Shown here: positions 1 through 6,335 of the stretch, in pieces | Numbering within the stretch: the stretch's first letter is position 1 | How the letters are laid out: the number at the start of each line of letters is the position of its first letter | Assembly: GCA_934590505.1 (NCBI GenBank) | Contig: CAKTPC010000111.1 | Coordinates: 1-6,563 of the forward strand | From: an uncultured Oscillospiraceae bacterium | GTDB lineage: Bacteria > Bacillota > Clostridia > Oscillospirales > Oscillospiraceae | Direction: 5' to 3' | Length of the DNA: 6,563 bases | Made by a program: the position numbers and the translations under genes | Notes under the pieces: generated by a model | What the model saw: only the letters and a program-made list of their open reading frames with translations | Database searches by the model: none | Told to the model about the DNA's origin: nothing

Positions 1-2
1 TC

Positions 3-1826
3 CTATTTATATTGTCTGAACAGGTCTATGAGCCGATTTACAAACTGCCTGAATTCATCGGGGATGGCTGCTTCATCTGCCGCAGGCTCGGTATCCGCCG
101 GGTGCTCTATCGCGCGTGTGGTCAGCACAAACTGCACCGAACGTGTGTTCTCATTCTGCGGGGACAAGAAGCTGTTCCCGTTATAGCCCTCGCCAGTATA
201 GGCTGCGAGCATATCATCGACCTGCGCGGGGAGGTCCTTAGTGCCGTCGTTGAGCTGCTTCGTCCCGTCGGACAGCTGCGCCGTGCCACCGGAGAGCTGG
301 GAGATGCCGTAATACAGGCTGCCCCAATTCTCGGCCAGAGCGTCGACCCCGCCGGTATAGGCGACGAGTCCCTCATGAAACTGCGCATAACCGTCGGCAA
401 GCTGTGATACCTGCTGAATCAATTCATCAAGCTTTTCGCCGCCCTCAGTGCCGGAAAGCCCTGCAAGCGTATCCCGCAACATACGCACGGAAGCGCTCAC
501 ACCGCTCATATACGCGGCGAGGTCGTTCATAGTCTGCACGGCATAGTCATAGTCCGCAGACACCAGCTGCCATTGAGCCTTTGCCTCAACCGCCGCGTTT
601 GCCGCCGCCGTCACGTTTCCTATCGCCGAAAGCCACCGGGCATAGCCGTCCGCACCGTATGCCTCTGTGAACGCCTGTACGACGCTCTCCGGCATCGAGG
701 CTGCGGCGGAGCTCAGGTACGCAGCGTCCCCCGCCGCAGAATCCGACACGCCGGCAAAGGCAGCGTCTATCCCGACCTTTGCCGCGGCAAGCGAAGCGGC
801 GCTCTGCGCTATATTCGCTGAGCTTTCGTCAAGCTGTGCGCACAGAGAATCGAGCGAGGCAAGCAGGGATTCAAGGTCATTCACATCTACCTCCGGCAGA
901 CCGGAAGCGGCAATAAGCGTATCCCTTATCGTCTCAAACATGGTAAGGAACATTTCGGACGCAGACACCAGCGACTCGGAGTTAGCCGACAGTTGGTAAA
1001 GGCCCTCGCCGAACTGCCATGCGCCGTATGTCAGTTCGCTTGCTCCCGATGAGAGCTGCGCTGCGCCGTCGGAGAGCTGGGAGACAGCGTCGGTCAGATG
1101 ACTGAGCCCGTCGGTAAGCTCCGAGATATTGCCGAGAGCGCTGCCCATAGAAAACGGCACAGCGGCAAAGGTGATACCCGCCATAGAAAAGGCTGTGACG
1201 TCAGCCGTCAGGGCAAACTCAGAATCCGTTCCCGGCATAGCGGTAAAATTTATCTGCTTGTCTGAACCGGAATTTGCAATCGTTGCACCCTCAGCGGTGA
1301 TGTTCCGGCAGGTCTGGCTGTTCATTGTCACGCTGACCTGCACCATAAAACTGTCATAAAATGAGCCGTCCTCCATGCCGCCGTCGCTTATGGATATATC
1401 AATGCCGAGTCTGCCGCTCATGCCGCCGAGTTCAGCGGCGTCAACCGGCTCTCCATCAAGTGTGTAGCTTATGGCAATATCCCACGGCAGAGAAGTGTTT
1501 TTCAGCCTGCTCTGAAAGTAGAAGCGTCCGTCAAGCCTGTCGACCGTTACGCGGTTGCCCTTGAGCTCCAGCTCACGGGTATCGCTGAGGTTCTTCACGT
1601 CAGCAAAGGGGCCGCGGTACACGGCTTTACAGGGCTTATCGCTCTCGAGGATGACGACGGCGTAGACATTCTCCGTGCTGCCGTCATGGTCGAGTACGCC
1701 GTAGAGCACCTCCTCCGAGGTATACTCGGCGGCAGCGGCTTCGGTTTCTTCCCCGTCTGCGAGCGCTGCGGGAGCATAGCTGAGCAGCAGCACGGCTGTC
1801 AGAAGCAAAGCAAATATTCTTTTCAT
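3..1826 (-). CDS. Exported Leu-x-x-Gly heptad-repeat protein, partner of the MMPL exporter
   Basis: The product is a 607-residue exported protein of unknown biochemical role. Residues 1-23 form a signal peptide: a Lys-Arg start, a leucine-rich core and an Ala-Leu-Ala end before Asp24. There is no lipobox cysteine. Residues 24-230 look beta-rich, with a conserved-looking GRFYFQ stretch near 100 and a LPWDIAISY stretch near 113. Two clusters of Leu-x-x-Gly heptads (QLSDG, QLSSG, QLNDG and similar) lie at about 234-282 and 475-530. They flank an Ala/Ser-rich, probably helical region (283-474). No C-terminal membrane helix or sortase signal is visible. Such heptads are known from YhgE/Pip-type and MMPL-associated Firmicutes proteins; from memory, the N-terminal half resembles uncharacterised clostridial proteins encoded beside MMPL transporters. 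The start overlaps the exporter stop codon by ATGA and has a strong ribosome binding site. Inferred role: an extracytoplasmic stalk or adaptor for the exporter. The reading frame is certain, the function is not. Confidence 0.85.
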   Translation of the reverse strand: MKRIFALLLTAVLLLSYAPAALADGEETEAAAAEYTSEEVLYGVLDHDGSTENVYAVVILESDKPCKAVYRGPFADVKNLSDTRELELKGNRVTVDRLDGRFYFQSRLKNTSLPWDIAISYTLDGEPVDAAELGGMSGRLGIDISISDGGMEDGSFYDSFMVQVSVTMNSQTCRNITAEGATIANSGSDKQINFTAMPGTDSEFALTADVTAFSMAGITFAAVPFSMGSALGNISELTDGLSHLTDAVSQLSDGAAQLSSGASELTYGAWQFGEGLYQLSANSESLVSASEMFLTMFETIRDTLIAASGLPEVDVNDLESLLASLDSLCAQLDESSANIAQSAASLAAAKVGIDAAFAGVSDSAAGDAAYLSSAAASMPESVVQAFTEAYGADGYARWLSAIGNVTAAANAAVEAKAQWQLVSADYDYAVQTMNDLAAYMSGVSASVRMLRDTLAGLSGTEGGEKLDELIQQVSQLADGYAQFHEGLVAYTGGVDALAENWGSLYYGISQLSGGTAQLSDGTKQLNDGTKDLPAQVDDMLAAYTGEGYNGNSFLSPQNENTRSVQFVLTTRAIEHPADTEPAADEAAIPDEFRQFVNRLIDLFRQYK

Positions 1827-3889
1827 TTCTTCACCTCCTCGCTGTCACGGCAGAAGCTTCTCTTAGTCAACTTCGCCGTAAGCGGATCAAACATTATAAG
1901 CAGCGCCGGGAGCGCTATCAGCACCAGCGCCATGGACAGGAGCGTGCCCCTGAACAGCAGCAGCCCAAGCTCTTTTACAATCTCCATGGACGAAGCAAAT
2001 TGCAGGCACAGCCCGGCAAGCGAGAGAATTAGCCCGCTCGTCAAAAGGGAGATTATATTTTCATTGAGGGACTGCATGACAGCCTCGCGACGGCCTATGG
2101 TCTTCCGGTTCTCAATATAGCCGTCGGTCATCAGTATGGCATAGTCGATGGTCGCGCCGAGCTGCACGGTGTTTATAACGAGATAACCCATATACACCAG
2201 CGGTACTCCGGTAAAATACGGGGTAGACAGGTTTATCCATATCGCGGACTCTATGACAAAGATCAATATAAACGGCAGCGTCAGCGACCGGAAGGACAGC
2301 AGCAGCGTCAGGAATATAAAGCCGACGGCAAGACCGTTCACAAGGCCGGTGTCTGCGGTGATGGTTTCCTTGATGTCATAGAGGTTCGCGCTCTGACCGC
2401 AGGTATAGCTCCGGTCATAGTATTTTGCGGCAAGGCTGCGCACGGTCTCAACGGTTGAGAAGGCGTCCTCACCCTCCTCGCCTGTGTCGGTATACATTAT
2501 GATTCGGGCATAGTTTTCCGAATAGAAATTTGCCGCTATATCGGGGCTGAGAAACTCGCTCGGTATGCTGCCTCCGACGCTCGACACATATGACACCACC
2601 GCCGTCACATGCTCAAGCCCCCGGAGCTCCGCGCAGAGCGCGGTCTCCTTGCCCGTGTCGCCGCGCGGCACCAGCAGGACGAGCGCCATGCTCTCGCCGA
2701 AGCTGTCGTTTATCTTCTGTGTGTCCTGCCCGTAGCGGCTGTCGGGAGCCGGGTCGCCGTTGCCGTACATGAAATCTGCGCGGCTCTGCGCAAGGTAGCA
2801 CGGTACGACGAGCAGCAGCACAAGAATAAGCGCCGGTATGCGCACCTTCACGAGTGCGCGGCCGATCCCGTGCGGGGCGGCAATGATGCGTCGGTGCGCG
2901 GTCTTGTCCAGGAGCTTCACCGTCCTCAGCGCGAGCGCCGGGAGGAACACCACAACGGAGATATAGCTGATGGTGACGCCCTTGACAAGGTTCATCCCAA
3001 GGTCGCTGCCGATGCCGAAGCGCATAAATATCAGCGCAAAAAAACCGAACACAGTGGTCGCCGCAGAAGCGGCAATCGAGACAAAGGACTGCTTTATGGC
3101 CTTTACCATGGCGGATTCGACGTCCGGCTCCGTCCGGCGCAGGTTTTCAAAAGCCGTAAGAAGAAAGATCGCATAATCCAGCGATACGGCAAGCTGCAGA
3201 ATCGGGCTCACGGACTGCGTTATGTATGAGATGCTTTTGAAGAAAATATTCGTGCCCATGTTTATGAGCACCGCGACGCCGATGGTTATTAGAAACAGTG
3301 CGGGGGCGATCCACGAGGTGGTCGTCAGGACAAGGATCAGGATTATCACCGGCACAAGGACACTCGACGCGCCGAGCACCTCCGTGAGCACCTGCCGCCT
3401 TGAATACGCGACACTTGCGGCGTTCCCGCTTATGCCGCCTTCTTCCCCGATAAGCTCATAGATCGCGTCGGTCGCTTCAAGCTCCATATCGGTCGCGATG
3501 GTGACATCATAGAGTGCGGTGCCGTCCCGGTAATATTGATCCACGACGGCCTTGTCCAGCATTTCCAGCGGAGTTTTCAGGTCGGCAACATCGTCAAGCC
3601 ACATGACTCCCTCGACGCCGGGGGCGGCTTCTATCTCTGCCTTCATCGCCTGCGCCTGCGTAAGTGTGAGCCCCGGCACCATGACGCGTGCATTCGGCAC
3701 GGATGCGGAAAACTCCTCCTGCATTATCTGCAGCGCCACTGTCGATTCCGCGTCCGCCGGGAGGTATGCGGTCATATCATAATTCACTTTCACGCCGAAA
3801 AACAGAACCGCGCATATGATCGCCGCTGCTGCGAAAAGCACCACGATCAGCTTGGAGTGTCCGGCTATCCATCTGGCCATTCTATCCAT
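1823..3889 (-). CDS. MMPL/RND-family membrane exporter
   Basis: This is a complete 688-residue RND-superfamily transporter of the MMPL type, the group that includes mycobacterial MmpL and Bacillus YdfJ. Its layout is the usual duplicated one: a first helix near 14-32, an extracytoplasmic domain (about 33-172), five helices (about 176-321), a seventh helix near 351-367, a second extracytoplasmic domain (about 368-514) and five more helices (about 515-667). Each half carries an Asp-Tyr pair in its fourth helix (SLDYAIF, D238-Y239; TIDYAIL, D582-Y583), matching the proton-relay pairs of MmpL3, so proton-driven export is likely. The substrate (lipid, peptide or drug) cannot be read from the sequence. 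An in-frame ATG at 3922 would add 11 residues, but it lies at about the predicted transcription start and has no ribosome binding site. The ATG at 3889 has CGGAG six bases upstream, so 3889 is chosen. Its stop overlaps the heptad-repeat protein gene by ATGA, implying coupled translation. Confidence 0.93.
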   Translation of the reverse strand: MDRMARWIAGHSKLIVVLFAAAAIICAVLFFGVKVNYDMTAYLPADAESTVALQIMQEEFSASVPNARVMVPGLTLTQAQAMKAEIEAAPGVEGVMWLDDVADLKTPLEMLDKAVVDQYYRDGTALYDVTIATDMELEATDAIYELIGEEGGISGNAASVAYSRRQVLTEVLGASSVLVPVIILILVLTTTSWIAPALFLITIGVAVLINMGTNIFFKSISYITQSVSPILQLAVSLDYAIFLLTAFENLRRTEPDVESAMVKAIKQSFVSIAASAATTVFGFFALIFMRFGIGSDLGMNLVKGVTISYISVVVFLPALALRTVKLLDKTAHRRIIAAPHGIGRALVKVRIPALILVLLLVVPCYLAQSRADFMYGNGDPAPDSRYGQDTQKINDSFGESMALVLLVPRGDTGKETALCAELRGLEHVTAVVSYVSSVGGSIPSEFLSPDIAANFYSENYARIIMYTDTGEEGEDAFSTVETVRSLAAKYYDRSYTCGQSANLYDIKETITADTGLVNGLAVGFIFLTLLLSFRSLTLPFILIFVIESAIWINLSTPYFTGVPLVYMGYLVINTVQLGATIDYAILMTDGYIENRKTIGRREAVMQSLNENIISLLTSGLILSLAGLCLQFASSMEIVKELGLLLFRGTLLSMALVLIALPALLIMFDPLTAKLTKRSFCRDSEEVKK
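1832..1839 (-). promoter_or_regulatory. Ribosome binding site of the heptad-repeat protein gene
   Basis: AGGAGGTG on the minus strand is a near-perfect Shine-Dalgarno sequence five bases before the ATG at 1826. It lies inside the last codons of the exporter gene and fixes the start of the downstream gene. Confidence 0.8.
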
Positions 3890-3895
3890 TGCTGT

Positions 3896-3900
3896 CTCCG
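3896..3900 (-). promoter_or_regulatory. Ribosome binding site of the exporter gene
   Basis: CGGAG on the minus strand, six bases before the ATG at 3889. Its presence decides between this start and the longer in-frame one at 3922, which lacks any such sequence. Confidence 0.65.
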
Positions 3901-3926
3901 TAAAATGAACATACTCTATCATCTAT

Positions 3927-3955
3927 ATTTTAAGCATTTATCAGCGGATGTACAA
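3927..3955 (-). promoter_or_regulatory. Predicted sigma-A promoter of the exporter operon
   Basis: On the minus strand TTGTAC (3955-3950) and TAAAAT (3932-3927) are separated by 17 bases, close to the housekeeping consensus. Transcription would start near 3920, giving a leader of about 30 bases before the chosen ATG at 3889. This also argues against the in-frame ATG at 3922. Based on consensus match only. Confidence 0.55.
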
Positions 3956-3957
3956 CA

Positions 3958-3977
3958 ACAATTTTGTGAACAATTGT
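3958..3977. promoter_or_regulatory. Operator-like inverted repeat beside the exporter promoter
   Basis: ACAATT (3958-3963) and AATTGT (3972-3977) form a perfect interrupted inverted repeat with eight bases between. A second, shorter one, TTGT-GA-ACAA, is nested at 3964-3973. The element sits directly upstream of the predicted -35 box of the exporter operon, where a TetR- or MarR-type regulator could act. No regulator gene is in the window. The repeats are short and AT-rich, so chance is a real alternative. Confidence 0.3.
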
Positions 3978-4078
3978 CTTTTGCCGTATTCTTCATGCTT
4001 GGCTGAACGGAATCTTCACACTTACTTTTGCCTTACCTGCCGCTGCTTGTGCGTGGCTCTGATCGGAGCAGTTTTATG

Positions 4079-4107
4079 TTGCAATTTCTAACCGGGCATG
4101 GCATAAT
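4079..4107 (+). promoter_or_regulatory. Predicted sigma-A promoter of proBA
   Basis: TTGCAA (4079-4084) and CATAAT (4102-4107) are 17 bases apart. A TG one base before the -10 box (4099-4100) makes it an extended -10 promoter. A second -10-like TATAAT lies at 4112-4117 but has no good -35 partner. The implied leader before the ATG at 4149 is only about 35 bases, too short for a T-box or other large leader element. Confidence 0.55.
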
Positions 4108-4136
4108 GCAATATAATTAAATGCTACAGATAAGCT

Positions 4137-4144
4137 GGGGTGAT
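4137..4144 (+). promoter_or_regulatory. Ribosome binding site of proB
   Basis: GGGGTGAT matches the Shine-Dalgarno consensus GAGGTGAT with one base change and lies four bases before the ATG at 4149. It covers the alternative GTG at 4140, which argues against that GTG as the start. Confidence 0.7.
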
Positions 4145-4148
4145 ATAT

Positions 4149-4934
4149 ATGCGTATAGTTGTGAAAATCGGGACCTCTACATTGGCTCATACCACCGGTC
4201 GGCTTAACATACAGCGTATGGAAAAGCTGTGCAAGGTTCTGAGTGATCTGAAGAATGCCGGGCATGAAATAATCCTTGTTTCCTCAGGTGCGATAGGCAT
4301 GGGTGTTGGGAAGCTGAGCCTGACCGAGCGCCCCAAAGACATGCCGACAAAGCAGGCCGCAGCAGCGGTAGGTCAAGGCGAACTGATGTATATTTATGAC
4401 AAGCTCTTTACAGAGTACAATCATATCGTTGCGCAGATGCTCATAACTGCGCCAGATCTTGCCGACGACGGATGCCGGAAGAGCAACTTTCATAATACAC
4501 TTGAGCGGCTGCTGCAGCTTGGCGCGTTACCGATAATAAATGAAAATGACACGGTCTCCACCGATGAAATTGTGATCGGGGATAACGATACTCTTTCGGC
4601 AGAGGTTGCTGCAACGGTATCGGCAGAGCTTCTGATATTGCTGTCAGATATTGACGGGCTGTATGACAGCGACCCGCATAAGAATGCCCAGGCAAAGCTC
4701 ATAGATGAGGTAACTGATATTGACGACGGTATCCTTGCTCTTGCTGGAGGCGAGGGTTCATCACTCGGAACCGGTGGAATGATCACCAAACTGCACGCGG
4801 CCATGATAGCGACAAATGCCGGCTGTGAGATGGTAATCGCAAACGGCAGCAATCCTGACATTCTGTATGATATAGTGGATGGAAAGCACGTCGGAACAAG
4901 ATTTTTGATAGGAACAAAGGGGACACGAAAATGA
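4149..4934 (+). CDS. proB: Glutamate 5-kinase, short form without PUA domain
   Basis: Glutamate 5-kinase phosphorylates the gamma-carboxylate of L-glutamate with ATP, the first step of proline synthesis, in the cytoplasm. The 261-residue product is a single amino-acid kinase domain. Visible motifs are VVKIGTS (4-10), SSGAIG (45-50), GQG (75-77), INENDTV (130-136), GDNDTLSA (144-151), SDIDGLY (166-172) and GTGGMITKL (207-215), covering the glutamate- and nucleotide-binding loops. The C-terminal PUA domain that brings E. coli ProB to about 367 residues is absent; the protein ends soon after the kinase fold with no sign of truncation, as in other PUA-less ProB enzymes. A GTG start at 4140 is possible, but it lies inside the GGGGTGAT ribosome binding site that is well placed for the ATG at 4149, so the latter is chosen. 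It heads an operon with proA (ATGA overlap). Feedback inhibition by proline is usual for the family but was not tested here. Confidence 0.96.
   Translation: MRIVVKIGTSTLAHTTGRLNIQRMEKLCKVLSDLKNAGHEIILVSSGAIGMGVGKLSLTERPKDMPTKQAAAAVGQGELMYIYDKLFTEYNHIVAQMLITAPDLADDGCRKSNFHNTLERLLQLGALPIINENDTVSTDEIVIGDNDTLSAEVAATVSAELLILLSDIDGLYDSDPHKNAQAKLIDEVTDIDDGILALAGGEGSSLGTGGMITKLHAAMIATNAGCEMVIANGSNPDILYDIVDGKHVGTRFLIGTKGTRK
4916..4922 (+). promoter_or_regulatory. Ribosome binding site of proA
   Basis: AAAGGGG, eight bases before the proA ATG and inside the 3' end of proB. It supports independent or coupled re-initiation at the ATGA overlap. Confidence 0.65.
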
Positions 4935-6187
4935 CCACGCTTGAGCTTCTCAAAGTAACCAAAGCTGTATGGGGCAGCATACGCGACGCATCGCCGGAAG
5001 AGAAGAACCGCATCCTGCTTGCAATGGCGGACGCCCTGCAGCAGGAGACGGACAGTATACTTGCGGCAAATGAGCAGGACATGGACAAGGCGCGCGGCGG
5101 AATATCCGAGGTCATGCTTGACAGGCTCAGTCTAGATCCTGCGCGCATCGACGGCATGGCGGACGGTATCAGAGCCACTGTAAAACTCCCCGACCATACC
5201 GGGCGCATCATTTCAGAGACTGTGCATGCAAACGGCATGCACATCTGCAAAAAGCAGGTACCGCTCGGACTTGTCGCAATCATATATGAAAGCCGCCCGA
5301 ACGTTACATCTGACGCTGCGGCGCTTGCGATAAAGAGCGGCAACGTCTGCATGCTCCGCAGCGGCAAGGAGGCGTTCAACAGCTGTCACGCCATTGTGAG
5401 GGCACTTAAGAAGGGCATTGCCTCCGCCGGCGGCAACCCCGACATTGTAAACATAGTCGAGGATACAAGCCGCAGCAGTGCGGAGGATATCATGCAGGCG
5501 TCCGGGCTGGTCGATCTGCTCATTCCTCGCGGCGGTGCGGGCTTGATACGTGCCTGTGTGCAGAACGCGACAGTCCCCTGCATAGAAACCGGCACCGGTA
5601 TATGTCATGTCTATGTCGATGAATTTGCGGATCTTGACAAGGCCGTCAATATAATAGTCAACGCCAAGACCAGCCGCCCCTCCGTATGCAACGCAGAGGA
5701 GGTCTGCCTTGTACATAAAGCGGTTGCGGCAAAGTTCCTTCCCATGCTGAAAAGAGCTCTTGTGGACGACCGCCGCGCCGCCGGTCTGGTCCCTGTTGAG
5801 CTGCGTCTTGACCCCGCTGCCGCGCGAATAATCGACGGCACGCCGGCCTCCTCCGCCGACTTCGATACCGAATTTCTTAACTATATTCTCGCAGTTGCAG
5901 TTGTCGACAGTCTTGATGCCGCAATTGCCCATATTCGGAAGCACTCCACGCACCACAGCGATGCGATAGTCACGGAGAACGCCGACTGCGCGAAGCGCTT
6001 CGTCAACGAGATAGACAGCGCCGCGGTATACGTCAATGTCTCCACTCGCTTCACTGACGGTGGTGAATTTGGGCTGGGCTGTGAAATGGGAATCTCCACG
6101 CAAAAACTGCACGCGAGAGGTCCTATGGGGCTTGACGAGCTGAGTACGTATAAATACATCATAACCGGCGACGGTCAGGTCAGATAA
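4931..6187 (+). CDS. proA: Gamma-glutamyl phosphate reductase (glutamate-5-semialdehyde dehydrogenase)
   Basis: The enzyme reduces gamma-glutamyl phosphate with NADPH to glutamate-5-semialdehyde, which cyclises to pyrroline-5-carboxylate; ProC then makes proline (no proC is in the window). The 418-residue length is normal for ProA, an aldehyde-dehydrogenase-superfamily enzyme. Family signatures seen are YESRPNVTSDAAALAIKSGN (119-138), a cofactor-domain LIPRGGAGLI (197-206), the catalytic cysteine C253 in SRPSVCNAEE, EFGLGCEMGISTQKLHARGP (379-398) and GLDELSTYKYI near the C-terminus. The start codon overlaps the proB stop by ATGA, and AAAGGGG at 4916-4922 gives an eight-base spacing, so the start is well supported. 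Coupled synthesis fits the known need to pass a labile acyl phosphate from ProB to ProA. A long hairpin follows three bases after the stop. There is no sign of frameshift or missing active-site residue. Confidence 0.97.
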   Translation: MTTLELLKVTKAVWGSIRDASPEEKNRILLAMADALQQETDSILAANEQDMDKARGGISEVMLDRLSLDPARIDGMADGIRATVKLPDHTGRIISETVHANGMHICKKQVPLGLVAIIYESRPNVTSDAAALAIKSGNVCMLRSGKEAFNSCHAIVRALKKGIASAGGNPDIVNIVEDTSRSSAEDIMQASGLVDLLIPRGGAGLIRACVQNATVPCIETGTGICHVYVDEFADLDKAVNIIVNAKTSRPSVCNAEEVCLVHKAVAAKFLPMLKRALVDDRRAAGLVPVELRLDPAAARIIDGTPASSADFDTEFLNYILAVAVVDSLDAAIAHIRKHSTHHSDAIVTENADCAKRFVNEIDSAAVYVNVSTRFTDGGEFGLGCEMGISTQKLHARGPMGLDELSTYKYIITGDGQVR

Positions 6188-6190
6188 ATA

Positions 6191-6256
6191 CAGGCGTAAA
6201 GCGGCAAGGAGCCGGGGCTCAGCAGTGAGACCCGGCTCCTTGCTGCTTTACGCCTG
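6191..6256. terminator. Long hairpin between convergent proA and histidine kinase genes
   Basis: Arms at 6191-6216 and 6231-6256 are complementary over 26 base pairs with one G-T wobble (6203). Inside, after a G-A mismatch, CTCA (6218-6221) pairs with TGAG (6226-6229) around a GCAG loop. The position, just after the proA stop and between converging genes, fits a terminator. However, the plus strand has no T-run after the stem (it continues CAGAAAATT) and the minus strand has only a weak one (TATTTATCTG). It may therefore act as an mRNA 3'-end stabiliser or a weak two-way terminator, or be a small dispersed palindromic repeat. Confidence 0.6.
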
Positions 6257-6289
6257 CAGAAAATTGGAAGCTTATGCTGCTCATGATGC

Positions 6290-6309
6290 GCTTATATCAG
6301 CTTATATCA
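6290..6309. repeat. Two tandem copies of a 10-bp unit
   Basis: GCTTATATCA occurs twice head to tail (6290-6299 and 6300-6309), and GCTTAT appears again at 6270-6275. It lies in the AT-rich spacer downstream of the histidine kinase gene. No function is evident; two copies may be chance or slippage. Confidence 0.5.
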
Positions 6310-6335
6310 TTTTTGTGGTGATTATCATACACTGT

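Noticed and set aside
2609..3229. A 206-codon plus-strand open frame opposite the exporter gene
   Set aside because: It is antisense to clear transmembrane coding sequence with conserved motifs, and its product is Arg/His-rich with no recognisable domain.
4056..4078. Small hairpin GCTC-TGATCG-GAGC followed by AGTTTTATG, as a possible terminator or attenuator before proB
   Set aside because: The stem is only four base pairs, it lies upstream of the predicted proBA promoter, and no plus-strand gene precedes it.
3978..4078. A small RNA or further gene in the divergent spacer
   Set aside because: No frame with a ribosome binding site and no convincing structure was found in this stretch.
4108..4148. 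A T-box or other amino-acid-responsive leader for proBA
   Set aside because: The leader is only about 35 bases after the predicted promoter, and no T-box sequence or antiterminator structure is visible.
4783..5379. A 198-codon minus-strand open frame spanning the proB-proA junction
   Set aside because: It is antisense to two overlapping real genes, and its Ser/Met-rich product resembles reverse translation of ProA.
5213..6112. A 299-codon minus-strand open frame opposite proA
   Set aside because: proA is certain on the plus strand across this stretch; the antisense product shows no family features, and long shadow frames are common in GC-rich genes.
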